Source: Nocardia nova NBRC 15556 (lineage in GTDB: Bacteria > Actinomycetota > Actinomycetes > Mycobacteriales > Mycobacteriaceae). Taken from it: a DNA stretch of 64,000 nt. The notes under the pieces are model-generated. The model did not search any database. It saw nothing but the letters and a program-made list of their open reading frames with translations, and had not been told where the DNA came from. The stretch spans positions 19,255-83,254 of the forward strand of contig NZ_BDBN01000026.1 of the NCBI RefSeq assembly GCF_001613005.1, written 5' to 3'. Shown piece by piece: positions 8,577-16,359 of the stretch. The position numbers were made by a program, and so were the translations under genes. How positions within the stretch are numbered: the first letter of the stretch is position 1; each line of letters opens with the position of its first letter.

Positions 8577-9203
8577 ATGGGAACGAATGCAGGGGGCGCG
8601 GGCGCGAAGCAGGACGCGCCGGTTGCCGCGAAGCGTGTCGTGGTGGCCGAGGACGAGGCGCTCATCCGGATGGACCTTGTGGAGATGCTCTCCGAGGAGG
8701 GCTACCAGGTGGTGGGTGAGGCCGGCGACGGCCAGCAGGCGGTCGACCTGGCCGTGGAACTGCGCCCCGATCTGGTCATCATGGATGTGAAGATGCCGCG
8801 GCGCGACGGTATCGATGCCGCCGGTGAGATCGCCTCCAAACGTGTTGCGCCCGTAGTGATCCTGACCGCGTTCAGCCAGCGTGACCTGGTCGAGCGGGCG
8901 CGCGACGCGGGTGCGATGGCCTATCTGGTGAAGCCGTTCACGAAATCGGATCTGGTGCCCGCGATCGAGTTGGCGGCCAGCCGTTTTCACGAGATCTCGG
9001 CGCTGGAACAGGAGGTCGCGAATCTGTCCGACCGCCTGGAGACCCGCAAACTGGTCGAGCGTGCCAAGGGCGTGCTGATGCAGACGCAGGGGCTGTCGGA
9101 ACCGCAGGCGTTCAAATGGATCCAGCGCACCGCGATGGATCGTCGCACCACCATGAAGGCGGTCGCGGAGGTCGTCCTGGAGAATCTCGCGCCGAAGTCC
9201 TGA
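8577..9203 (+). CDS. pdtaR: ANTAR-domain response regulator PdtaR
   Basis: Response regulator of 208 aa, orthologous by sequence and position to Rv1626/PdtaR. The N-terminal receiver has the acidic pair in VVVAEDEALIRMD (residues 21-33), phospho-acceptor Asp70 in DLVIMDVKMP, the conserved Thr in VVILTAFSQ and the Lys in YLVKPF. After a coiled-coil linker (about 135-150), the C-terminal ANTAR RNA-binding domain reads ETRKLVERAKGVLMQTQGLS and ends at about 205. ANTAR domains bind dual-hexaloop RNA hairpins and act as antiterminators. The partner kinase (PdtaS family) is not in the window. The ATG at 8577 is preceded by GAGGGGT and matches the family's N-terminus; a longer frame upstream is not used. 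Confidence 0.92.
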   Translation: MGTNAGGAGAKQDAPVAAKRVVVAEDEALIRMDLVEMLSEEGYQVVGEAGDGQQAVDLAVELRPDLVIMDVKMPRRDGIDAAGEIASKRVAPVVILTAFSQRDLVERARDAGAMAYLVKPFTKSDLVPAIELAASRFHEISALEQEVANLSDRLETRKLVERAKGVLMQTQGLSEPQAFKWIQRTAMDRRTTMKAVAEVVLENLAPKS

Positions 9204-9477
9204 TCGCCCCTGTGGTCGGCCGCGGCTCGCGTGCCGGTCGAGCGCGGGAGTGGTCGGGTCGCGGCCCGCGCCGTCGGCGGGCTCGCTCGTGGGCTTCGGG
9301 TGAGCTCCCCGGGCGAACTCCGGCACCGACGCGGGAAAACCGCGGACCTCGGCGAGCTTGTGCACGACCTCGCTGCCGGTCCGGTGGGGCGGATGTGGCC
9401 GGCGTGAAAGCGGGCACCGTATCCGCGTGCGCGAATTCGAACGCGACACATGTCGGTCCGTGCCCGGTGGCCGGGGA
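9204..9477. other. Stretch without a convincing gene
   Basis: GC-rich DNA between pdtaR and the polA promoter. The open frames on both strands here have shadow-like composition and no recognisable domain or good ribosome binding site. I see no hairpin with a T-run. It probably holds upstream promoter sequence only. Confidence 0.5.
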
Positions 9478-9499
9478 TGTCGGTGGATATCCCTAGACT
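9478..9499 (+). promoter_or_regulatory. PafBC-type (RecA-NDp) DNA-damage promoter of polA
   Basis: TGTCGGTG (9478-9485), an 8-bp spacer and TAGACT (9494-9499) fit the actinobacterial motif TTGTCRGTG-N8-TANNNT bound by PafBC. The -10 box ends 7 nt before the polA GTG, so the message is probably leaderless. The same motif occurs before uvrB and uvrA in this window. Confidence 0.7.
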
Positions 9500-9506
9500 C
9501 TGTGCC

Positions 9507-12287
9507 GTGACTCCAGCCTCCACCGATCAGCGTCAGGGCAGTGTGTCGTCCACCACCGCCGCAGCGGCCGCGCCGAAAGCCGGCAGTACGGCGCCGGGTG
9601 CTCCCGGCGAGCGGCCCACGCTGTTGTTGCTGGACGGCCATTCCCTGGCCTACCGCGCCTTCTACGCGCTACCGGCGGAGAACTTCAAAACCGTCACCGG
9701 GCAGACCACCAACGCCGTCTACGGCTTCACCGCCATGCTGATCAACCTGCTGCGCGACGAACGGCCCACCCATGTGGCGGCCGCGTTCGACGTCAGCCGG
9801 AAGACCTTCCGGGTCGAGGCCTATCCGGAGTACAAGGCCAACCGCATCACCACCCCCGACGAATTCCGCGGGCAGGTGGAGATCACCCAGGAGGTGCTGG
9901 GCGCGCTCGGCATCCCGGTGATGGCCATCGAAGGCTACGAGGCCGACGACATCATCGCCACCCTCGCGACTCAGGCTGTGCCGCAAGGCTTCCGGGTGCT
10001 CATCGTCACCGGCGACCGGGATTCGCTGCAGCTGGTCAACCCCGACGTCACCGTGCTGTACCCGAAGAAGGGCGTCTCCGAACTCACCCGTTTCACGCCG
10101 GAGGCGGTCGAGGAGAAGTACGGCCTGACCCCCGCCCAGTACCCGGATTTCGCGGCTCTGCGCGGCGACCCGAGCGACAACCTGCCCGGCATCCCGGGCG
10201 TGGGGGAGAAGACCGCCACCAAGTGGATTCGCGAATTCGGCGATCTGCCCACCCTGGTCGAGCGGGTCGACGAGGTGCGCGGCAAGGTCGGCGACGCCCT
10301 GCGCGCGAACCTGTCCAGTGTGGTGCTCAACCGGCAGCTCACCGAGATGGTCAAGGATGTTCCGCTGCCGTACACCCCGGAGCAGCTGGCGCAGCAGCCG
10401 TGGGACCGCGACAAGATCCACCGCCTGTTCGACGATCTCGAATTCCGGGTGCTGCGGGACCGGCTGTTCGAGACGCTGGCGCCGCCGGAGCCGGAGGCCG
10501 AGAGCGGTTTCGAGATCAGCGGCGGTCCGGTCGCGCCCGGCGCCGTCGCCGACTGGCTGGCCGAACACGCGAAAGCCGGTGTGCGCCACGGTGTGTCGAT
10601 CGTGGGCACGACCACGCCCGTCCAGGGGGATGTGAAGGCGATCGCGATCGCCGCCGCCGACGGAGAGGGTGGCTACTTCGACGTGGTCGCGCTGACCCCG
10701 GAGGACGAGCTCGCCCTCGGCCGCTGGCTCGCCGACGCCGGCACCCCGAAGGCGGTGCACGAGGCCAAGGCCGCCATCCACGCTCTGCGCGGGCGCGGCT
10801 GGCGGCTGGCGGGGCTCACCAGCGATACCGCGCTCGCGGCCTATCTGGTCCGCCCCGGGCAGCGCACCTTCAACCTCGACGATCTGTCGCTGCGGTACCT
10901 GTCGCGGGAGTTGCGGGTCGAGGCCGCCGAGGACGCCCAGCTGTCGCTGCTCGACGACGAGGACCAGGTCGACACCGAACTGGCCCAGGCCGAGATTCTG
11001 CGCGCCCGCGCGGTGGCCGATCTGGCCGAGGCGTTCGATGCCGAACTCGACCGCATCGAATCCGTGCCGCTGCTCACCGAGATGGAACTGCCGCTACTGG
11101 GTGTGCTGGCCGAACTGGAGCACGCCGGCATCGCCGTCGACTGCGACAAACTGGACCAGTTGCAGCGCGAATTCGCCGACCGGGTGGCCTCGGCCGCGGA
11201 GGCGGCCTACGAGGTGATCGGTGAGCAGATCAACCTCGGTTCGCCGAAGCAGCTGCAGGTGGTGCTGTTCGACAAACTGGATATGCCCAAGACGAAGCGG
11301 ACCAAGACCGGCTACACCACCGATGCCGACGCGCTGGAGTCGCTGTTCGAGAAGACCCAGCATCCCTTCCTCGAACATCTGCTCGCGCACCGCGACGCCA
11401 CCCGCCTCAAGGTCACCGTGGACGGGCTGCTGAAGTCGGTGGCCGACGACGGCCGCATCCACACCACGTTCAACCAGACCATCGCCGCCACCGGCCGGTT
11501 GTCCTCGACCGAGCCGAATCTGCAGAACATCCCGATCCGCACCGACACCGGCCGGCGCATCCGCGACACCTTCGTCGTCGGCCCCGGCTACGAGTCGCTG
11601 ATGACGGCGGACTACAGCCAGATCGAGATGCGGATCATGGCGCACCTGTCCAAGGACGCCGGGCTGATCGAGGCGTTCAATTCCGGCGAGGACCTGCACA
11701 GTTTCGTCGCGTCCAAGGCGTTCGACATCCCGATCGCCGACGTGCATCCGGAGATGCGCCGCCGCATCAAGGCGATGTCCTACGGTCTGGCCTACGGCCT
11801 GTCCGCCTACGGACTCTCGCAGCAGCTGCGGATCAGTGCCGAAGAGGCGAAGGCGCAGATGGAGGTCTACTTCTCCCGCTTCGGCGCGATTCGCGACTAC
11901 CTGCGCGACGCCGTGGATCAGGCGCGCAAGGTGGGCTACACCGAGACGCTGTTCGGCCGCCGCCGCTACCTGCCCGATCTGGATTCCAGCAATCGCCAGC
12001 GCCGCGAGGCCGCCGAGCGGATGGCGCTCAACGCGCCCATCCAGGGCACCGCCGCCGACATCATCAAGGTCGCGATGATCAACACCCAGGCCGCCATCGC
12101 CGAGGCCGGGTTACGTTCGCGCATGCTGCTGCAGATCCACGACGAACTCGTCTTCGAGGTCGCGTCCGGTGAGCGGGAGGCGCTGGAATCGCTTGCCCGC
12201 GAACAGATGTCGAGCGCCATCGACCTGTCGGTACCGCTCGAGGTCTCCGTCGGCGTCGGCCGCAGCTGGGACTCGGCCGCCCACTGA
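9507..12287 (+). CDS. polA: DNA polymerase I
   Basis: Repair and replication polymerase of 926 aa that removes RNA primers and fills gaps, for example after UvrABC excision. Domain order: 5' nuclease (about residues 30-320, with LLLLDGHSLAYRAFYALP and the helix-3-turn region DNLPGIPGVGEKTA), a degenerate 3'-5' exonuclease domain (about 340-520), and the polymerase domain (about 560-926). Polymerase motif A is DYSQIEMRIMAHLS, motif B is RRRIKAMSYGLAYGLS and motif C is QIHDELVFEV. In the exonuclease domain the usual metal-binding Asp-x-Glu at its start is not seen, so proofreading is probably absent, as known for mycobacterial PolA. The GTG at 9507 lies 7 nt after TAGACT. The PafBC-type promoter implies damage induction. 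Confidence 0.97.
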   Translation: MTPASTDQRQGSVSSTTAAAAAPKAGSTAPGAPGERPTLLLLDGHSLAYRAFYALPAENFKTVTGQTTNAVYGFTAMLINLLRDERPTHVAAAFDVSRKTFRVEAYPEYKANRITTPDEFRGQVEITQEVLGALGIPVMAIEGYEADDIIATLATQAVPQGFRVLIVTGDRDSLQLVNPDVTVLYPKKGVSELTRFTPEAVEEKYGLTPAQYPDFAALRGDPSDNLPGIPGVGEKTATKWIREFGDLPTLVERVDEVRGKVGDALRANLSSVVLNRQLTEMVKDVPLPYTPEQLAQQPWDRDKIHRLFDDLEFRVLRDRLFETLAPPEPEAESGFEISGGPVAPGAVADWLAEHAKAGVRHGVSIVGTTTPVQGDVKAIAIAAADGEGGYFDVVALTPEDELALGRWLADAGTPKAVHEAKAAIHALRGRGWRLAGLTSDTALAAYLVRPGQRTFNLDDLSLRYLSRELRVEAAEDAQLSLLDDEDQVDTELAQAEILRARAVADLAEAFDAELDRIESVPLLTEMELPLLGVLAELEHAGIAVDCDKLDQLQREFADRVASAAEAAYEVIGEQINLGSPKQLQVVLFDKLDMPKTKRTKTGYTTDADALESLFEKTQHPFLEHLLAHRDATRLKVTVDGLLKSVADDGRIHTTFNQTIAATGRLSSTEPNLQNIPIRTDTGRRIRDTFVVGPGYESLMTADYSQIEMRIMAHLSKDAGLIEAFNSGEDLHSFVASKAFDIPIADVHPEMRRRIKAMSYGLAYGLSAYGLSQQLRISAEEAKAQMEVYFSRFGAIRDYLRDAVDQARKVGYTETLFGRRRYLPDLDSSNRQRREAAERMALNAPIQGTAADIIKVAMINTQAAIAEAGLRSRMLLQIHDELVFEVASGEREALESLAREQMSSAIDLSVPLEVSVGVGRSWDSAAH

Positions 12288-12412
12288 CCGGGGCGCCGAA
12301 GGCGCCGGCCGGCCCGGTCTCGCGCGGCGTATGGCGCCACAGACGGGTTGTGCCGCGCACGGTGCGGGAAATCGCTCCCCGGCGGTCGGTGCGCGGTCGA
12401 CCCGCCGCATCG

Positions 12413-12418
12413 TAGGGT
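12413..12418 (+). promoter_or_regulatory. -10 box of a probable leaderless promoter
   Basis: TAGGGT lies 6 nt before the ATG at 12425. There is no ribosome binding site between them. Confidence 0.45.
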
Positions 12419-12424
12419 GGCGCG

Positions 12425-13069
12425 ATGGGTGCAGTGGACTGGGATCACAACGCCTTCTACCACCGGACGCTGCTGCGGCAGCTGCCGCAGCGCTGTGAGC
12501 GGATCCTCGAAGTCGGTTGCGGGGCAGGCGCTTTGGCGGTCGAGCTGGCGCGGCGTGCCTACCGGGTCGACGCGGTGGACCGCTCGCCGGAGATGATCGA
12601 GGCGGCCCGCGGTGTCGTCCCGGGCAACGTCGAATGCACCCGGGCCGACATTCTCGAGTACCCGCTGCCGGAAGCCGCCTACGACGCCGTCGTCTCGCTC
12701 ACCACGCTCCATCACCTGCCCCTGGAACGGGTGCTGCCGCGGCTCGCGCAGACGCTGCGGCCGGGCGGGGTGCTCGCGGTGATCGCGCTGCCGCGGGCCG
12801 ACCCGCTGCGTGAACTGCCCGCGGAGATCGCGGGCGTACTCGGCCATCGCCTCTTCGGCGCGACGTTCGCGATGCTGCGTGCCACGGGCCGCGGCGCCTG
12901 GTACGCGCACGAACCCACGCATGCGGTGATGCCGGTCGTGCTCGATCCGCCACTGACCACACGCGAGGTCGCGCGCCGGGCGGGCGGCATCCTGCCGGGC
13001 GCGCGCGTGCGGCGGCTGGTGTTCTGGCGCTATCTGTTGCGGTGGGACAAACCCGGGCAAACCCGGTGA
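12425..13069 (+). CDS. Class I SAM-dependent methyltransferase
   Basis: Soluble methyltransferase of 214 aa, substrate unknown. The SAM-binding motif I is ILEVGCGAGALAVELARR (about residues 24-41). The acidic residue of motif II is in VDAVDRSPEMIEAAR, and motif IV is YDAVVSLTTLHHLPLERVL, followed by RPGGVLAVIALPR. This matches the small-molecule methyltransferase (UbiE/Methyltransf_11/25) fold. The ATG is directly preceded by a TANNNT box with a 6-nt gap, so translation is probably leaderless. It lies 137 bp after polA with its own promoter, so cotranscription is not required. Confidence 0.85.
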   Translation: MGAVDWDHNAFYHRTLLRQLPQRCERILEVGCGAGALAVELARRAYRVDAVDRSPEMIEAARGVVPGNVECTRADILEYPLPEAAYDAVVSLTTLHHLPLERVLPRLAQTLRPGGVLAVIALPRADPLRELPAEIAGVLGHRLFGATFAMLRATGRGAWYAHEPTHAVMPVVLDPPLTTREVARRAGGILPGARVRRLVFWRYLLRWDKPGQTR

Positions 13070-13211
13070 CGACACGCCGGACCTGTCCGGGGCGCATCCT
13101 GTGAACCCGCTGTGGCCTGCGTGAATGCGGCGTTCACCACGGCACTGCCCGTTGGCATGCCGTTCACTCGAAAATGTGACGAAGTTACTCGTTGGTTCCG
13201 CCGCAATATTG

Positions 13212-13240
13212 TTGCCATCGACGCGGTGAGTCCATATTCT
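13212..13240 (+). promoter_or_regulatory. Promoter of the LeuA-domain gene
   Basis: TTGCCA (13212-13217), a 17-bp spacer and TATTCT (13235-13240) make a near-consensus housekeeping promoter. Transcription would start near 13247 and give a leader of about 230 nt before the ATG at 13476. Such a leader has room for the leader peptide at 13305/13329-13379. Confidence 0.55.
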
Positions 13241-13328
13241 CGAAGCCGTGCCGAATCCCGCCGCAAGCCACAGCGCCGCGCGCAACGTCGCCGACCGCGA
13301 CCGCGTGGTGCGCCTTCCGCTTACCGCG

Positions 13329-13379
13329 ATGGTGGCTGCGGCGCGACTTCTCGTAGTACCTCGCCGTAGCGGGAGCTGA
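13329..13379 (+). CDS. Putative Leu/Val leader peptide of an attenuator
   Basis: Short frame ATG GTG GCT GCG GCG CGA, then CTT CTC GTA GTA, then CCT CGC CGT AGC GGG AGC TGA. The peptide is MVAAARLLVVPRRSGS. Two leucine codons followed by two valine codons near the end, with the rare CTT and GTA codons, are the signature of a branched-chain amino acid leader peptide. The frame can also start at GTG 13305, which adds two more CTT leucines (VVRLPLTA). It lies within the predicted leader RNA, about 100 nt before the LeuA-type regulatory domain gene. Leucine leader elements before leuA are known in actinobacteria. I see no strong terminator between 13380 and 13475, so the switch mechanism is not clear. 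Confidence 0.45.
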   Translation: MVAAARLLVVPRRSGS

Positions 13380-13475
13380 TTCGGACCGGCCCCCTCGCTG
13401 CGGCCGTTGACAAGTGTTTGCGCTGGTCCCCTCTGTCATCCGACCAACGACAAAGCTTCGGGAAGACCTAGTCCA

Positions 13476-13904
13476 ATGACGATCACTATCGATACACATG
13501 CCTTCATCGCGGCCGCGCCCAAGGGGCTGCGCGCCGAATCCGCCGACCTGACGCCCGCGGAGTTCTACGACCGCTACTGCGCGCACACCGGCCCGGTCAA
13601 GCTCAGCGACTGGGCGCGGGCCGAACAGCGGGCGACCTACACCGCGACCATCGAACTGGCCGGACATGCGCGGACCGTGGTGTCCGCGGGCAGCCCGGTC
13701 GCCGCGCTGACCTCGGCGCTCTACGACGAGGGCTACCCGGTGGAGATTCTGCAGTTCCACCAGCGGCGTACCGGCGCCGGCACCGCCACCTTCGTGCAGT
13801 GCGAATGCAACGGCCGCCGAGGCTGGGGCGCCGCGCTCGCCGGGGACGGGCCGGAGTCGACCGTTCGGGCCATGATCGCCGGCATCAACAAACTCGGGAA
13901 CTGA
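13476..13904 (+). CDS. Stand-alone LeuA-type allosteric (leucine-binding) domain protein
   Basis: Protein of 142 aa that resembles only the C-terminal regulatory domain of 2-isopropylmalate synthase. LTPAEFYDRYCAHTG corresponds to the linker helix before the domain. TATIELAGHARTVVSAG, SPVAALTSAL, YPVEILQFHQRRTGAGTATF and the terminal GWGAALAGDGPESTVRAMIAGINKL follow the alpha/beta repeats of the leucine-binding dimer domain. The catalytic HMGL-like TIM barrel is absent, and no upstream remnant of it is visible. It could regulate a full LeuA in trans or bind an unrelated ligand; this is inference. The ATG at 13476 has only weak upstream complementarity (GGGAAGA). A Leu/Val leader peptide precedes it. 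Confidence 0.75.
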   Translation: MTITIDTHAFIAAAPKGLRAESADLTPAEFYDRYCAHTGPVKLSDWARAEQRATYTATIELAGHARTVVSAGSPVAALTSALYDEGYPVEILQFHQRRTGAGTATFVQCECNGRRGWGAALAGDGPESTVRAMIAGINKLGN

Positions 13905-13941
13905 GCCGGTTCGGCAACCGAGCCGACACGCGAAAACCACA

Positions 13942-13980
13942 GTGCCGCATCCCCTTTCGTGAAGAGTCGGGATGCGGCAC
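13942..13980. terminator. Bidirectional terminator hairpin
   Basis: GTGCCGCATCCC (13942-13953) and GGGATGCGGCAC (13969-13980) form a perfect 12-bp stem with a 15-nt loop. It lies between the convergent LeuA-domain gene (ends 13904) and trxA (ends 13994). Confidence 0.7.
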
Positions 13981-13993
13981 CGGTTCGTGCGGG

Positions 13994-14359
13994 TCAGCCC
14001 TGCTGCTGTTCGGCGAGCTGCTTGCGCACCTCTTCCATATCGAGCGCCTTCACCTGGGAGACCAGATCTTCCAGCGCGGCCGGCGGCAGTGCGCCGGGCT
14101 GCGCGAAGACCAGGACACCCTCGCGGAAGGCCATGATCGTGGGGATGGAGCGGATGTTGGCGGCGGCGGCGAGGCTCTGCTCGGCCTCGGTGTCGACCTT
14201 GCCGTGGACGACATCGGGATGCTGTTCCGAGGATGCCTCGAAGGTGGGCGCGAACGCCTTGCAGGGCCCGCACCAATCGGCCCAGAAATCGACGAGGACG
14301 ACGTCGTTTCCGGTCACAATCTCGTCGAAGTTCTGCGCGGTCAGGGTCTGGGTGGCCAT
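13994..14359 (-). CDS. trxA: Thioredoxin
   Basis: Cytosolic disulfide reductase of 121 aa. The active-site motif WCGPCK (Cys30, Cys33) follows VLVDFWAD, and the cis-proline segment IRSIPTIMAFREG is present. The protein ends with a short Gln/Glu-rich extension beyond the core. The ATG at 14359 is supported by AGAGGAAG just upstream on the minus strand; a longer frame upstream has no domain. The gene is single, with a strong terminator downstream. The electron donor, thioredoxin reductase, is not in this window. Confidence 0.93.
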   Translation of the reverse strand: MATQTLTAQNFDEIVTGNDVVLVDFWADWCGPCKAFAPTFEASSEQHPDVVHGKVDTEAEQSLAAAANIRSIPTIMAFREGVLVFAQPGALPPAALEDLVSQVKALDMEEVRKQLAEQQQG

Positions 14360-14435
14360 GACTTCCTCTCGTGTCGTTGTATGCGGTGCAACGCGGGACG
14401 CTGTGCATATCTTCCGCGCGGCCGGTGTCCGCGGC

Positions 14436-14957
14436 TCAACCGTGGACCCCACCCCCTGGGGCGATCGGCCACTCGATCCGCCGATCACCGTCCCACCGCC
14501 GAATACCCACCACGGTAGCCGCAAAATCCCGCTCGGCGGCCACCGCGTCGATCGCCGCGGGCCAGTGCTCCGGTTTCAGCCGCCGTGCCAGCGTGACGTG
14601 CGGGGTCCACGCGTCCGGGCACATGTTCGCCGGAACGCCGGGGCACGCGTCGACGACCGCCGCGATGCGCCGTTGCATCGTCAGCAGGTCCTCGGTGGGC
14701 ACCACCAGCCGTACCAGAATCGGATGGCGGGCGCCGAATATCAGCAGCCCCCCCAGCCGGATCGGGAGCGGCCGGAACGGCAGGGCGGCCAGCGTCTTGT
14801 CCATCCGGGGCCAGATCTCGCGGGCGACCGCGACGGTGATGTGCGGCCGGTGTTCCGGTGTGGGACTGTGCATTCCGGCCGTGGCCAGCGCACCCCACTG
14901 CCGGCGGACCTCGGCCTCCGCCGCCTCGTCGAGTACCAGTTCCACCGACTGCACCAT
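14436..14957 (-). CDS. 2'-5' RNA ligase / cyclic phosphodiesterase family protein
   Basis: Soluble 2H-phosphoesterase fold protein of 173 aa. The two catalytic HxT motifs are present: HRPHITVAVAR near residue 40 and WTPHVTLAR near residue 130. Members hydrolyse or form 2'-5' phosphodiester links in RNA or cyclic nucleotides; the substrate here is unknown. The ATG at 14957 is used. A TTG at 14969 would extend it by four residues and neither start has a clear ribosome binding site. It lies upstream of trxA on the same strand with a 76-bp gap. Confidence 0.8.
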   Translation of the reverse strand: MVQSVELVLDEAAEAEVRRQWGALATAGMHSPTPEHRPHITVAVAREIWPRMDKTLAALPFRPLPIRLGGLLIFGARHPILVRLVVPTEDLLTMQRRIAAVVDACPGVPANMCPDAWTPHVTLARRLKPEHWPAAIDAVAAERDFAATVVGIRRWDGDRRIEWPIAPGGGVHG

Positions 14958-15124
14958 GGTGCAGGACAACTTACGCGCGCGGGCCGGGCCCGGTGCGCCG
15001 ATTACCCGAGTTGCCGGGCAGGCCGGGCCCGCGGTCGGCTCGACGATCCGGCACCCAATAGGGTGACCCGGTGTGCCGGGCCGCGGACCGGCCGGGACGG
15101 GGTGCGAGCAGAGGAGTGAGCGCG

Positions 15125-16207
15125 GTGGATGCGCGGCGGGCGGTGCGGCTCGGGCTGATCGAGGGCGACGGCATCGGGCCGGAGGTGGTGCGGGCGACCC
15201 GGGCCGTGGTGGACGAGGCTCTCACCGCGGCCGGTGCGGCGACGCCGGAATGGGTCGAGCTGCCGATCGGGCATGCGGCCATCGCCGAATGCGGGGAACC
15301 GCTGCCGGAGACCACGCTGTCCGCACTCGCCGATCTCGATGCCTGGATCCTCGGTCCGCACGACAACGCCTCCTACGCGCCGCATCACCGCGTCGGGGCC
15401 CCGCCGGGCGGGGCGATCCGCAAACGCTTCGGCCTGTACGCGAATATCCGCCCGGCCCGGGCCTTTCCGGGCGTGCGGGCGGCGGCGAAGGACATCGATC
15501 TGGTGATCGTGCGCGAGAACAGCGAGGGCTTCTACGCCGACCGCAACATGTTCGCCGGTTCGGGCGAATTCCGGCCCACCGCCGATGTGGCGATGGCCGT
15601 GGCCGTGATCACCCGGGCCGCCTGCGAACGCATCGCGCATCAGGCCTGCACGCTCGCGGCAGCGCGACGCGGCCGGTTGACGATCGTGCACAAGGCGAAT
15701 GTGCTGCCGATGACGATGGGACTGTTCCGCGAGGTCTGCGCGGAGGTGGCCGCGGGATATTCCGGAATCGAGGTCGACGACGAACACGTCGACGCCGCCG
15801 CGGCCCACCTGGTTCGCGCGCCCGGTGACTACGACGTGCTGGTGACCGAGAACCTGTTCGGCGACATCCTCTCCGACCTCGCGGGGGAACTCGCCGGGTC
15901 ACTGGGCTTGGCGGCCTCGCTGAACTGCTCGGACGACAAGGCGATGGCTCAGGCGGTGCACGGCGCGGCTCCGACGCTGGCGGGCCGCAACCGGGCGAAT
16001 CCGGGCGCACTGCAACTGTCGGCCGCGATGCTGTTGCGCTGGCTGGGCACCCGCGACGGCGATCCGGCGCTGCTGGGCGCCGCCGACCGGATCGAGCGCG
16101 CGGTGGCGGCGACCCTGGCGGCCGGTATCGCCACCGCCGACCTCGGCGGACTGGCCTCGACCAGTGAATTCACCGAGCAGGTCCGGGCTCGCGTGCATCG
16201 CCGGTGA
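15125..16207 (+). CDS. Isocitrate/isopropylmalate dehydrogenase family protein (LeuB-like)
   Basis: NAD(P)-dependent beta-decarboxylating dehydrogenase of about 360 aa. Visible motifs are LGLIEGDGIGPEVV at the N-terminus, YANIRPARAF (substrate arginines), DLVIVRENSEGFYADRN, the catalytic lysine in TIVHKANVL, and the metal-binding aspartates in DYDVLVTENLFGDILSDLAGEL. The substrate cannot be fixed: 3-isopropylmalate, malate/tartrate and homoisocitrate enzymes share these motifs. GTG 15125 is preceded by GAGGAG (15111-15116) and gives the usual family N-terminus. An alternative leaderless GTG at 15071 lies 6 nt after TAGGGT. It sits 1.2 kb from the LeuA-type regulatory domain gene. Confidence 0.8.
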   Translation: MDARRAVRLGLIEGDGIGPEVVRATRAVVDEALTAAGAATPEWVELPIGHAAIAECGEPLPETTLSALADLDAWILGPHDNASYAPHHRVGAPPGGAIRKRFGLYANIRPARAFPGVRAAAKDIDLVIVRENSEGFYADRNMFAGSGEFRPTADVAMAVAVITRAACERIAHQACTLAAARRGRLTIVHKANVLPMTMGLFREVCAEVAAGYSGIEVDDEHVDAAAAHLVRAPGDYDVLVTENLFGDILSDLAGELAGSLGLAASLNCSDDKAMAQAVHGAAPTLAGRNRANPGALQLSAAMLLRWLGTRDGDPALLGAADRIERAVAATLAAGIATADLGGLASTSEFTEQVRARVHRR

Positions 16208-16285
16208 ATCGGCGTGTACCCCTGCCGCCGGTCGTGGCGCGCATTAACCTTCGGTAACCGACCGGCGCATCTCGTGCCGATCGCC

Positions 16286-16291
16286 TACATT
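16286..16291 (+). promoter_or_regulatory. Candidate -10 box of the amino acid ABC operon
   Basis: TACATT about 74 nt before the GTG at 16360. It is also 5 nt before an in-frame ATG at 16297, which would add a long non-lipoprotein N-terminus and is less likely to be the start. Confidence 0.35.
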
Positions 16292-16359
16292 TTCGAATGG
16301 CTGCATTGCTACACGGCGACCCGCTCACGGTGGCGGGTCGCGCGAATACGGAGGGCCGC

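Noticed and set aside
9428..9460. Possible LexA (SOS) box near TTCGAACGCGACACATGTC upstream of polA
   Set aside because: The two halves do not form the TCGAAC-N4-GTTCGA dyad; the PafBC-type motif nearby explains damage control better.
14360..14524. N-terminal extension of thioredoxin by 55 codons
   Set aside because: It is low complexity and overlaps the end of the upstream RNA ligase family gene; ATG 14359 has a good ribosome binding site.
16297..16359. Leaderless ATG for the ABC binding protein
   Set aside because: TACATT is 5 nt away, but the resulting 21 extra residues would spoil the lipoprotein signal peptide. GTG 16360 has GGAGGG upstream.
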